NCBI GenBank assembly: GCA_033675265.1
Contig: JAUJYZ010000082.1
Coordinates: 1 to 64,000, forward strand
Reading direction: 5' to 3'
DNA length: 64,000 nt
Source: Actinostola sp. cb2023
Taxonomy: Eukaryota; Cnidaria; Anthozoa; Actiniaria; Actinostolidae
In this document: positions 12,496-23,131 of the stretch, in pieces
How the letters are laid out: each line of letters opens with the position of its first letter
Position numbering within the stretch: the stretch's first letter is position 1
Program-made: the position numbers and the translations under genes
The notes under the pieces: generated by a model
Told to the model about the DNA's origin: nothing
What the model saw: the letters and a program-made list of their open reading frames with translations, nothing else
The model's database searches: none

Positions 12496-13020
12496 GATTT
12501 TCAACAATGTTTGTGTTTCGATAGTCGTAAATAACTCTCGCAAAAGTTAAAATTAGCATAGATGGTCGATCAGATAACAGCAAAATACGAATTTTGTTTA
12601 AACAACGTTTATACGAAATTCCACCCATTCAAGCAAGTATGAATTCTGTTTAGTATTGTATTTTATGATTAAAACTATTATTTCATGCCGCAAAAATTTT
12701 ATTCGAAGGGCAGTAGCGTGACTTGCAGCAGCTACATTGCGTTACATAATTGGCTTGTCAACAAAGTGGAGCATCGTGTCAAAATATCCGAACTCTTCAT
12801 GATAAAGCGCCAGTTTGAACTAGAAATCAGTGCAATTGTTTGTAAATCTTATTTGGAGCAAACTCTAAGCATTTTAGAGTGAAGAACCACAATTTTCGGA
12901 AACGGTGTTTATATTTGATCAATGAATATGCTAATTGTCACTATTTTAGGAGCTTATGTGGCTGAAATAGCTCAAATATGGTTGAAAATAACTCTTGTTA
13001 ACTCCAAGATTGTTATCTAT
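12496..13020. other. Insert or unmatched part of long repeat copy 1
   Basis: This stretch has no counterpart in the short copy at 24.4 kb. No termini, gene or RNA recognised. Confidence 0.4.
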
Positions 13021-13070
13021 GGTGGCCCGTTAGAACAATTTTTTTGCGAGCGCGCACGTCGAAATTTTTT
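13021..13070. repeat. Long inverted repeat, copy 1, segment C
   Basis: 'ggtggcccgttagaacaatt' and the following G/C-rich bases are the reverse complement of 24350-24405. Confidence 0.75.
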
Positions 13071-13078
13071 AGTTTTTT

Positions 13079-13343
13079 AGCATTTTGGTTTTCATCAACA
13101 AGTAGTTTGGCTTAAACTGGAAGTAAGTTGCGAATTCTAAGTAACTAGCATTATATTTGGCAATATGCTTTACGCCGGGGTTAATACGACATCGTTTATT
13201 TACATATATCCTGACCTTTCTTCGAACCTTTCTCTTTTCAGTCTTAGGAAATTGAAGTACTTTTTATTCAAAGAGAAGTTATTCCGAAGAGGCAACTTAC
13301 TTCCAGTTTAAGCCAAACTACTTGTTGATGAAAGCCAAAATGC
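13079..13343. mobile_element. TIR element, 265 bp
   Basis: Terminal arms of about 53 bp (13079-13131 and 13292-13343) pair throughout; the left begins AGCATTTTGGTTTTCATCAA and the right ends with its complement. Non-coding; probably a MITE inserted next to segment C. Confidence 0.75.
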
Positions 13344-13530
13344 TTTTGTATTTCCAGCCACAAAGGATCGAAATAATGCCGGATGACTTCTTCGTCTGTC
13401 ACAGCATGAAAGCCTGTTATGGCTGTATTCGATTATTTTAGACCGATTCAGACCATTATTAACACAACACATATCACAGTACGAAGACAATTACACGAAC
13501 AAGACGCTCAATGAGCGTACACTCGGGCTT

Positions 13531-14155
13531 ATGAAAAGGACAATGTCAGTTGCGTGAGGAGAGACCTGACAATGACTGACAGTTGCGTGACGAGGGAGAC
13601 TATATGTCTGCCAGATGAAGGGCTATACGATCTCGATTTACGAACATTGACCTTACTTGCCTTAAATGCTTTGATGTAGTTTTGAAGTACGATTTTTACG
13701 ATTCCTTTTCCTTCTGAATTTTTCAAACGTGGAATAAAATAAACATCCATCATGAGTTAGAACTTCGTATTTTTAAACATCCAGTTGATTCAGTATGATG
13801 TGACAAAGCTCGACCAATCTGCTGTCTCTGCCTATATATTAAAAAATCTTGTTCGATTTATCTCGAAATCAGAAAGGAATTATCGATTAAAAATCAAAAG
13901 CTGCTTCTGTTAGATTAAGATGTGACCTCAAGTGACCTCAAATACGTTTAAATACGTATGACAGCGTACTTTCAAGAGTCGGAGATCTTTATCTATGAGT
14001 CACCGACCGAAATAGTCTCCCTTGTCACTGAGCGTCTTCTTCTGCAATAGATCCCTAAAATCTAAGGACGTTTTGATTTCGATTGTATTTTTGCCGTTCA
14101 CTGACCTGTTTTGAGCGTGGAAATTCTGTTTTAAATAGCCTACGCGGCAGTTCTA
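13531..14155. repeat. Direct duplication, unit 1
   Basis: 13531-13753 is repeated at 14160-14378, and 13976-14153 at 14513-14669, in the same order and orientation with few changes. Both units encode on the minus strand a frame beginning MMDVYFIPRLKNSEGKGIVK; it matches no family I know, and its upkeep in both copies may just reflect recent duplication. Confidence 0.8.
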
Positions 14156-14159
14156 TATA

Positions 14160-14669
14160 AAATGAAAAGGACAATGTCAGTTGCGTGAGGAGAGACCTGA
14201 CAATGACTGACAGTTGCGTGACGAGGGAGATTATATGTCTGCCAGATGAAGGGCTATACGATTTACGAACATTGACCTTGCTTGCCTTAAATGCTTTGAT
14301 GTAGTTTTGAAGAACGATTTTTACGATTCCTTTTCCTTCTGAATTTTTCAAACGTGGAATAAAATAAACATCCATCATGAGCTACTGAAAATAACTCGAC
14401 TGGCTCGACTGTTTGCATGACTTCTGTACATATATATATAGCTTTCTGTCAATAGATGGAGTTATACATGACCGTTTTGTACGGCGTTGGTCGTGAGTTT
14501 AATTATAACAAGAGTCCGCGGAGATCTTTATCTATGAGTCAGACACAAGTCTCCCTCGTCATTGAGCGTCTTCTTCTATAATAGATCCCTAAAATCTAAG
14601 GAAGTTTTGATTTCGATTGTATTTTTGCCGTTCACTGACCTGTTTTGAGCGTGGAAATTCGGTTTTAAA
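14160..14669. repeat. Direct duplication, unit 2
   Basis: Second copy of 13531-14155, with a shortened and altered middle. The shared motif 'gacagttgcgtgacgaggga' also occurs alone near 42120, so the parent repeat is dispersed. Confidence 0.8.
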
Positions 14670-15254
14670 TCAACGGTTCTAAAATTAGGTCGCCGGTAAT
14701 AGATGTATGACTCAGATAAGGATCACTTTACAACTGTCATCTTACTGAAAAGAACACGGATTTTCGAACATTGACCTTGCTCGATCGCCTTTGTCTCAAT
14801 TCATTTTTGGATATGAGTTCGAGTTCGTGGAAAGGCGTTATAGAACAGCCGATAAAACACGGGCTTTAAACAGGCTCATTTCACAGACAAAAGCATACGG
14901 CTATTCGTGTGGGCCCACTCTGAAAGATGTCGTTTCATTTATAACAAAAGCAAACGCGCCTTAGCTTCATCGTGGAATGATCAACTACAATCCTGAACTT
15001 AATAGCTTGAAGATCTATGATGAGAAATCTTGAAACTCGATAGGATCAAATACATCGCATTCTTCGCATTTTTTTGTCATTCCTTCACCTGATAAAAAAA
15101 AAAAAAAAAAGAAAGTGTATTTTCTAATTAACTCGGGCTTCCTTCGGAAGGGCCCGAGTAATTACACGATGAGATATACACATTTCAAAGACAGACAAAA
15201 CTAGAATTGGATACGTGTGTTTTGGTAAGCCGTCGTCCGTAACGCGATCACTTC
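14670..15254. other. Unmatched interval with short hairpin
   Basis: No gene recognised. Contains an A run (15093-15110) and the short hairpin 'actcgggcttcc ... gggcccgagt' at 15134-15161, one of three similar hairpins in the window. Confidence 0.5.
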
Positions 15255-16225
15255 GACTGATTAAGAGCGATATTCTCTAAGGACCAGCTTAAAATGGTAA
15301 AACGCGAAAACTCGGAATCCTTCAAATTTAGTCAGAATGTAGGACTAGGTGAACTCGTTATGTTGTGTAAGTTTTATTTGAATCGGGTTATTATTTTAGG
15401 AGAACGGCGCCGATTAACGATTTTCGGGATCACTTCCGGTTTTGAGAGGCGATATCACGGTACTCGTAAAACCAATAATAACAAATAATGTCCTAAATTT
15501 CGCTGAACAAATGATATCATTTCGGGAAATTGAGATTATGTCTAACATTTTGTCGTGTTTATCGAAGATCTCTAACAAAAAATAAATATTTTATCGATTT
15601 TCAAAGTATTTCCACATTTTTAGCGTTTTTTCAAAGGCTATATTGACAGGCTAATATCTCCACTGATACATCGATCCAAATAGAGAAAGTACACCTCAGC
15701 CAAATAATACTATCTCGTCTTGTAATATGTCGAATAAAATTTTGGGTCTAGAAGACGAAATGCAACCCCCATTTATGCGAAAAAATCACGACTTTCCAGG
15801 TCACGCTTGGGGAAAAGACAATTATTTAGTCAGTTAAACCGTTCAATGTCTTGGAAATAAATTCAATCAGGCCAAAGCGAATACTTGTAGTGACATTTTG
15901 AAAGCGTTTCAAAGCATTGTGAGAACTGAAGACGAAACTTTTAGAACTGCACTAGCACACCAGTATTGAGGCCCGAAAGCTTCGTTGACGGTTGAATTCG
16001 AATCTCGACTGAAAGCTTGGCTTTCAATACCTTGTTTTGAGTCGATATGTTCAAGGAATATAATACATCAATGAGTTACCTTGATGTACTTGTATTGGAG
16101 AATAATTAAGCCATTAAATTACAGAGTTGTGAAACGAATAGGTCAGAAGTAAACAACTCAACTGACAACACGACCAGATTGCGTGACAAACACCACAGGA
16201 AGCCCGTCATAGCCGGAAACTGAAA
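15255..16225. repeat. Long inverted repeat, copy 1, segment D
   Basis: Reverse complement of 23132-24125. Inside it, 15294-15488 appears identical base for base to the reverse of 23899-24093, including a 64-codon frame starting MVKRENSESFKF. The frame has no recognisable domain. Such identity next to more diverged segments suggests recent duplication or gene conversion between arms. Confidence 0.85.
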
Positions 16226-16253
16226 TGCCGGGCCCCATCATTACATATATATA

Positions 16254-16940
16254 CCGTATTCACCGGCGTATAAGCCGCCCTTTTTTTCCGAAAATCGATC
16301 CAAAGTTGGGGGTGCGGCTTATCTTGGAGAACATCGGGAATTGGTACCAGAAATTTACATATAATTAACATAAAAGTATAAAAGAGTACGAACATTTGCT
16401 GTTAGTTTCTCCTAAAAGCATTGGCAATTGGTTAGACGTTAAACAGGTAAATTAATGGGTGCTAATACCTTTTCAGACAGTTTAACAATCGTGCTAATGG
16501 GTTTGCTAAAGTGCTTTTCATTGATGAGCGGGTTGGTTCACGTGCTAACACAACATGTGTCAATCAAGTGTCTCAAACATAACATTCTCACGTGCACGCT
16601 AACGAACCTTCGATTTTAGAACTGATAATGCCGAAAGTTGGTGGGAAAGACGTTTTTAATCAGTCATAGGATTGCATTGGAACGTGATTTGTCGTAAAGA
16701 GTTCCATTGAAAAAGTGTCTTTATGATTAGTCTATTACAAAGTTAAAATTATTGGTAAGCCTTTCAAGTATGCTCTGGGAGTTTACGTCCGATAACGCAA
16801 AGCATATAGCTTTCTCAAGATTCCACTCAATGTGTGATTTCTATTAATTTTATTCAAAAAAACTTTTTTTCCAAAATTTGCGTTGCCAAACTCTGGGTGC
16901 GGCTTATCTGCGAGTGCGGCTTATACGCCGGTGAATACGG
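16254..16940. mobile_element. TIR element, 687 bp, TA-flanked
   Basis: Left end CCGTATTCACCGGCGTATAA is the reverse complement of the right end at 16921-16940. The TA dinucleotide borders both sides. A second inner motif, 'gtgcggcttat', is also inverted. No transposase frame; non-autonomous. Confidence 0.8.
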
Positions 16941-16944
16941 TATA

Positions 16945-17700
16945 TATAATTGCTGCGAGTTGCTGCGAGCCTCCAGGCGAGCAGCGAAACTAATCGTGAC
17001 GGAGTTCCTGTGTCATGTGTGGTCGTGTGGGATCTGGGCACTTATGTGGATGCGGCGAGAGTCGAGACTGCATTTCACGGAGTTTGTGTGTGTGTGTGTG
17101 GGTTTGTGGAGATGATTTTGTGAGCCCGGTACTTTTGATCAGCGCACACTCACAACACGTTCAATACTGGTTGGAGTATCGTTTATTTTTCGCTGATTCA
17201 AGCCAGGAAAGTGTTTGTTTTCTACAAATCTATTATGTCAAATGCAACTTTATTCATTGTTGGAAGCATTCGTCAGGGTCATGAACAATTTAGTGACATT
17301 TCAAGGGGAAGACAATGTTCTTTTATGAGTTTTCAGTGCTCAGTCACGTCCAGTATCCACAATGAAGTACATAAGCTTAAGTTTATACTTCTACAGTCGA
17401 TCAGAGCCGGTTGACCGAAGGAGACAGCACTCGTACTTGAATGCTTTTGAAAGACACAGTTAGTATCCCCGATGCTGTCGCTGACCTACATGTATCTACC
17501 TGATCGAGCTCGTTGGTCTTCGTCAAACCAATCCGGCCCATGCCATTGCCATTGGCATTGAGGCAACTACTGAATCAAATTATACGATCCATCCTGATGT
17601 ACTTTTATCTTCTACAAGTGTGCTATGAGGCTTCGACATCTTTCCTGATATCTGGCCAGTATTAACATTGTATATAATATACACCAAACACAATTCTCTA
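16945..17700. other. Unique-looking DNA with short GT tract
   Basis: Contains a GT microsatellite near 17084-17105. Open frames of 67-93 codons overlap here but lack recognisable motifs. Confidence 0.4.
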
Positions 17701-17707
17701 TTTCATT

Positions 17708-17994
17708 GAATCCATATTTGTATTAATTACTGCATATCAGTAGAGTACAAACTATTAACAGTGTGCAACATAATAGTGCAAAGTATTGCATGCTTTTAGT
17801 GCTGGTACATGTCTATAGCTGTCTGTCAATGACCACATTATTATAGTGTTAGCATTTGTATATAGAATCCATATTTGTATTAATTACTGCATATCAGTAC
17901 AAACTTTATGCAATGGTGAGAATAAAAGTGATCACTGACTGCTGAAAGTCTAGCTCTCTGTCTATGACCAGATTGTTATAGTGTTAGCATTTAA
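17708..17994. repeat. Two-copy direct repeat, about 150 bp period
   Basis: 'gaatccatatttgtattaat' occurs at 17708 and 17866, and 'ttatagtgttagcattt' follows in both copies (near 17840 and 17978). Tandem duplication without coding function. Confidence 0.7.
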
Positions 17995-18165
17995 GCAACA
18001 CCATACTGCATTTTTTCGCAGTACTTCACTTGCAAATGCAACGACTAGTATAATATATAATTTTGTTTGTTATTTTGATGTGATAACCAAGTATTCATGT
18101 ATTAACGGTTACACGATGCAAAACTTTTATTTCTGTCTTGTCAAATCATATTCTCATCTATATAG

Positions 18166-20039
18166 TATGGGGCGCCAAGTGTCCAATAATTATATGTCAA
18201 AATTATATGAAAATTATATATAAATTATGTACATAAATGATATTATGTCACATAAATTGAAGTCATCCTATTTGCTTCATGTTAAACAATTGTGCTGGTT
18301 GAATTTCATTATGTCATATAATAACAGCCTTCTAACTACATTATATGAAACCATGCATATGGATATCACGGTCCTTTCATTATATCATATAATGTAATCC
18401 TGCCTACTACATTATATGAAACCATAGATATCACGGTTCTTTCATTATATCATATAATAATGGACATAATGTATTATATCATATCATATAATGTAATCCT
18501 GCCTACTTCATTATGTCAAACCATGGATATCACTGTTCTTTCATTATATCATATAATAATGGACATAATGAATTATATCATATAATGAATTATGTCATAT
18601 AATGAATTACATGTATATCATATAATGAATTATGTCATATAATGAATTATGTCATATAATGAATTATATCATATAATGAATTATATCATAATAATGTAAA
18701 TACGTTTCAATTGTATGCGCGATTATGTGCGCAGTGAGACAGCTATACGCGAACGAACGAATACCGAAGGCACGACTCCACGCCGAAGGCTGGAGAAGAA
18801 ACCACCCGAGTCCTTGATTTACCGATCAAATCATATGACCTAATGTAATCGTTCCACAAAAGGCCATTATGCGACCATTCTCGCGATATAAATAACAATG
18901 TCCTCTCTTTGGAATTCTGTTTCGCCACCGAAGATTATTTGAGAGATCATGACACAGCAAGACACTTGTCAAGTGACATACCAAAGACGCGCGTTTTTGA
19001 AAGTCTCCTGTGGATGTGACCTTCGCCACGGGATATCCTGATCAGCCAATGGGTGAGCTCGACAGAAACACATAACCATTACGTGTACGCCTATTTCTGT
19101 AACCAGCGATGCTATTGGTATATATTGGTACGGCGGCTTGATTAGTTACCTGACGCGCGAGTTTCGAATGACGTTTTTTGCCTCAGATTTCCATTTCAAA
19201 TCCACTGTGAGCTGCATGATTCTGACTTGTTTTCTTATCGTAAGTTCGTAGTTAAACCATGATCTTCGGTGGCGAAACAGAATTCCAAAGAGAGGACATT
19301 GTTATTTATATCGCGAGAATGGTCGCATAATGGCCTTTTGTGGAACGATTACATTAGGTCATATGATTTGATCGGTAAATCAAGGCCTCGGGGGTGGTTT
19401 CTTCTCCAGCCTTCGGCGTGCAGTCGTGCCGTCGGCATTCGTTCGTTCGCGTATAGCTGTCTCACTGCGCACATAATCGCGCATACAATTGAAACGTATT
19501 TACATTATATGATATAATTCATTATATGATATAATTCATTATATGACATAATTCATTATATGATATACATGTAATTCATTATATGACATAATTCATTATA
19601 TGATATAATTCATTATATGACATAATTCATTATATGATATAATTCATTATGTCCATTATTATATGATATAACGAAAGAACAGTGATATCCATGGTTTGAC
19701 ATAATGAAGTAGGCAGGATTACATTATATGATATAATACATTATGTCCATTATTATATGATATAATGAAAGAACCGTGATAGTCTATGGTTTCATATAAT
19801 GTAGTAGGCAGGATTACATTATATGATATAATGAAAGGACCGTGATATCCATGGTTTCATATAATGTAGTTAGAAGGCTGTTATTATATGACATAATGAA
19901 ATTCAACCAGCACAATTGTTTAACATAAAGCAAATAGGATGACTTCAATTTATGTGACATAATATCATTTATGTACATAATTTATATATAATTTTCATAT
20001 AATTTTGACATATAATTATTGGACACTTGGCGCCCCATA
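18166..20039. mobile_element. Foldback element, 1.87 kb, 6 bp target duplication
   Basis: Arms of about 775 bp (18166-18937 and 19262-20039) are near-perfect reverse complements, with a spacer of about 325 bp. Ends are TATGGGGCGCCAAGTGTCC and its complement, and ATATAG is present directly outside both ends (18160-18165 and 20040-20045). The outer part of each arm is built from tandem palindromic 'attatatcatataatga' units; the inner part is ordinary sequence. There is no transposase frame, and the matching frames in the two arms are mirror copies. Foldback-type elements with subterminal tandem repeats are known in animals, but I do not recognise this family. Confidence 0.9.
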
Positions 20040-20154
20040 ATATAGTGGCCCCCCCTCCCCCACACACTCACCAGAGAGAGGGTGTATTACGAATTTGTTC
20101 CAGTTGCCTCATAAAACAGTTTTTTTTTAATCGGCTACGCCTCGTGCCACTCTT

Positions 20155-20409
20155 ATATACACCTATTTGAAATAACGTTGTCGCGTTCAAAGCAACAAGC
20201 GTCAAGCCAAGACCGAAGTGAATGCTCGACTAATAAGGACTAATACAAAATGTGAACATTTTCACGTGCTTGTTTGCATATCACACTTCGTTCCATAGAA
20301 AATAGGTCTGATTTGATTAATTTGACAACACAAAACGAGCATTCACTTCAGTCTTGGCTTGACGCTTGTTGCTTTGAACGCGACAACGTTATTTGAAATA
20401 GGTGTATAT
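20155..20409. mobile_element. Hairpin element, 255 bp
   Basis: Arms 20155-20228 and 20336-20409 are reverse complements (for example 'acgttgtcgcgttcaaagca' and its complement), separated by about 107 bp. Probably a MITE; target duplication not resolved. Confidence 0.75.
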
Positions 20410-21720
20410 TTATTATTAGGAGGACCAGATTGGAAAAAAGCAGAGCTTTATCTGAAATTCCTCGTTAAATAAATAAAATAAAGTGTTATTACGCTTGTTA
20501 AGCCTGTTCTTTATCAGATTTTCGCATGGACGCTCGTTGACTGACTAATTTGGAACGTCCCTTATACGCATCTTTCAAAACTGCCTGTATCCGCCCTTGC
20601 TTTGCCAGAAGAAGCCGTCCCTCCGTCGTCAAGGCAGTACCATTTACGCATATGGTATCGTGTTAGGTCAGTGATCGATCGGCATGACAGACAGATGGAC
20701 GATCGAAACACACATTACTTTACCGTTACTTTACTCCGATAATTTACTTCCCATCAGTAATTTAACTGTAAATGTACTTGCAGAGTAGATCATGCATTGG
20801 CATAAGATCGATGAATTGAACCGGCTGTATTCGGTTTGCTTGACTGTAGAAATAATCTCTCTTGTGTTGGCCTTACTAATACTCTAACTTACAATACCAA
20901 TGAGCCTCTCAGTTCACGTTTGTCAAAATCATAAATGAACGCAAACGCACTACCGTACGTCACATGTTGTCTTTCTGAACAATGGCAGGTGGGACAAGGT
21001 GAACTAGTTCAGTTTCTGTTCTCTTTTATGAGCTGCATGCATGCTGACAAAAAAAGGAACGAATGAGGGGGTCCTATCCCCCTGGACCCATCCTCGGTAT
21101 CGGGCCCTTGCAAAAGCAGGTAAGAATAGAAAGACTGATTATTTATGATCCTGGTTCGTTTTCTCAAACTTTCATATGATAGTATGCTGACTATTTTAAA
21201 GACGTTGATCAAGCACACGCCAGCTCGCATATGTCTCATTGTAAACAACATCAGGGTACAAATAAACAGTTTTGTTTAGAGGGTACAGTGCAGTAAAAAC
21301 CTAGTGTATAACAACCTGTAGGCACACATTTGTCATTTAAATACCCTAAAATATAAGAACCTGTTTAACCAAGCAAAGCAAAACAGGTTCATATAAATAT
21401 AAATGTAAATTTATATTAAAACTTCTTGCATGGGGTACTCAGGGGTATCAATGACGGGGAGGTGCGAATGAGGCCAAACTTGTTAACCCCAAAAAAGTCC
21501 AAAAAAAAGTATACCGAAAAAAAGTATACCGAACCAAAAAAGTCCATTACGCAAAAACAAGACCCCAAAAAAGGGGTCTTGTTTGTTTATAAGTAACTTA
21601 TATTTGACAGATATTTAGAATTCACCGATCTAAAATTGAAGTTTTGAGCAAGTAAAATGACGGTTTGACGGCCACTCGTGATCATTTTTACGTCAGAAGA
21701 AGATTCCATAAAACCTCCCA
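20410..21720. other. Intergenic, no gene recognised
   Basis: Includes the dispersed repeat at about 20488-20560 (second copy of 8528-8625) and a low-complexity stretch of repeated 'aaaaaagt' words near 21480-21570. No exon-like sequence was identified. Confidence 0.5.
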
Positions 21721-21761
21721 TAGCGGTGCAATTTAGAAAAGCGTGAAATAGTACTAATTTT

Positions 21762-22770
21762 TTTTTTCTGGATATTTCTCTTGTTGAGATAGCGAAAGAC
21801 TTGCTTAGCTTCATATTGTTTTTGTAGTATTTATTTAACTTTCCATCTTTCACGCACTACAAAGATCTAGTTGCGATGACTAGTTTCGTTCCTCTTTGAA
21901 CCTTCTCAAATCGCTGATACAATGCGTATTTATGTATTTATGCGCGTGATTATATAAACAACTGCACGCGCACTAACTGAAAATAACGGTACGCTGCTCG
22001 CGAAAAAGAAGATAAGTTCTAATAAAAAACTATACTATCTGGAGAAACTCGCACGAGGTATATGGACATAGTTCCATTCCGTTTTGTTGTTGATAAGTTC
22101 TTCTGGCTTTTCTCTACTTATCCTGACGGATTCACTGATTTGTCTAAGCATGGCATCCCGGCCCTTGAAACGAGACACCGGTTACATTCACAATAAAGTT
22201 AGGTATAACGTCCTGGTGTCTCTCTCGGGAATGCCTTACCAGAGCTGCTTGTTGATCTCCTTGGTCTATTGCTTTTAGGTGTTCTTTACCTAGGGTATAC
22301 ACACTCCTTGCTGTCTCACCAATGTATTTCTGTCCACAATCTACACACTTGACTTCATAGGTTACCCCTTGCGGTGCATCACATGGTCCCTTCCCTCCTG
22401 TTGTACATACTAAACAGTCCTCTCTGCCGCACGTTTTCCTTTTAAACGGGTTTGATCTTTGAAGTATTCTCTTCATACTTCCCAGCTCTCTCTGCCACCT
22501 TGATCTTTACGCCCGATTCATTTATGTCTTGCTCCAGTTCTTTCTTGAGCTGTGAGTCAGGTGTCGCTGGTACAAAAATGACGCTCTTGTATCCACCCCT
22601 CTTGTACCAAGATCTCTTCTTCTCTTTCTTCTCTTTCATAAATACATAAATACGCATTGTATCAGCGATTTGAGAAGGTTCAAAGAGGAACGAAACTAGT
22701 CATCGCAATTAGATCTTTGTAGTGCGTGAAAGATGGAAAGTTAAATAAATACTAGGCAAAAACAATATGA
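21762..22770 (-). mobile_element. Penelope-like retroelement fragment with inverted ends
   Basis: Sequence at about 21812-21945 is the reverse complement of about 22630-22768, so the fragment is bounded by inverted copies of the same end, resembling the inverted terminal repeats of Penelope-like elements. Between them lies a broken coding frame (next entry). The insertion splits a MITE and is flanked by a 12 bp duplication. Confidence 0.75.
22144..22657 (-). pseudogene. GIY-YIG endonuclease region of a Penelope-like element, frameshifted
   Basis: The minus-strand reading starts near 22657 with a lysine-rich stretch and 'VIFVPATPDSQLKKEL', shifts frame near 22465, and continues with 'CGREDCLVC', 'VTYEVKCVDCGQKYIGETAR' and 'GKEHLKAIDQ'. 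The Cys-x-x-x-x-Cys-x-x-Cys pattern followed by KYIGET fits a zinc-finger-like linker plus a GIY-YIG nuclease fold, as in endonuclease-bearing Penelope-like elements. The reverse transcriptase part is absent. With a frameshift and truncation it cannot make a full protein. Confidence 0.8.
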
Positions 22771-23045
22771 AGTACTAATTTTAAATAGTACTAAATAGTG
22801 CTATTTCTATTGTTTTCTATTGTTTCATTAGTGCTATTTAGTGCTAATTAGTTATTTTGTTTTCAAGCTTTTCTAAATTGCACTCGAACCGGCAAAAACT
22901 AACAAATAAAAAATAAACTGGTTTATCGGCATTGCTCCAGTATACATGTATGTCTCATGTGTACAAGTAAGTCCGTCAAATAGGGAACTGCAACTGTTCA
23001 GTAGAAACCATGCATAAATTGTCAATTTACATGCGGGATACTGTA

Positions 23046-23108
23046 GTTAACCCCGCTAACTCTCGCAAACTCCTAAGGGAAATGGAAAACGGTTCGAGTT
23101 AACGGGGG
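23046..23108. repeat. Short inverted repeat
   Basis: 'gttaaccccgctaactc' pairs imperfectly with 'gagttaacgggg' at 23095-23107. Probably a tiny MITE. Confidence 0.45.
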
Positions 23109-23131
23109 AAATCTGACCCTGATTTGAGCCA

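Larger units (their letters stand above)
21724..22885. mobile_element. Small MITE interrupted by a Penelope-like insertion
   Basis: The left part (21724-21761, 'ggtgcaatttagaaaagcg') and the right part (22771-22885, ending 'ttctaaattgcactc') together match the intact MITE at 33430-33570. They are separated by a 1.0 kb insertion. The 12 bases AGTACTAATTTT appear at both borders (21750-21761 and 22771-22782), as expected for a target-site duplication. Confidence 0.8.

Noticed and set aside
17090..17110. GT tract as a Z-DNA or promoter element
   Set aside because: Only about 10 repeats and no gene nearby to support a regulatory role.
18743..19517. Paired frames starting MAKQNSKERTLLFISREW as a duplicated gene
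   Set aside because: They lie in the two mirror-image arms of the foldback element; identity follows from the palindrome, not from coding constraint.
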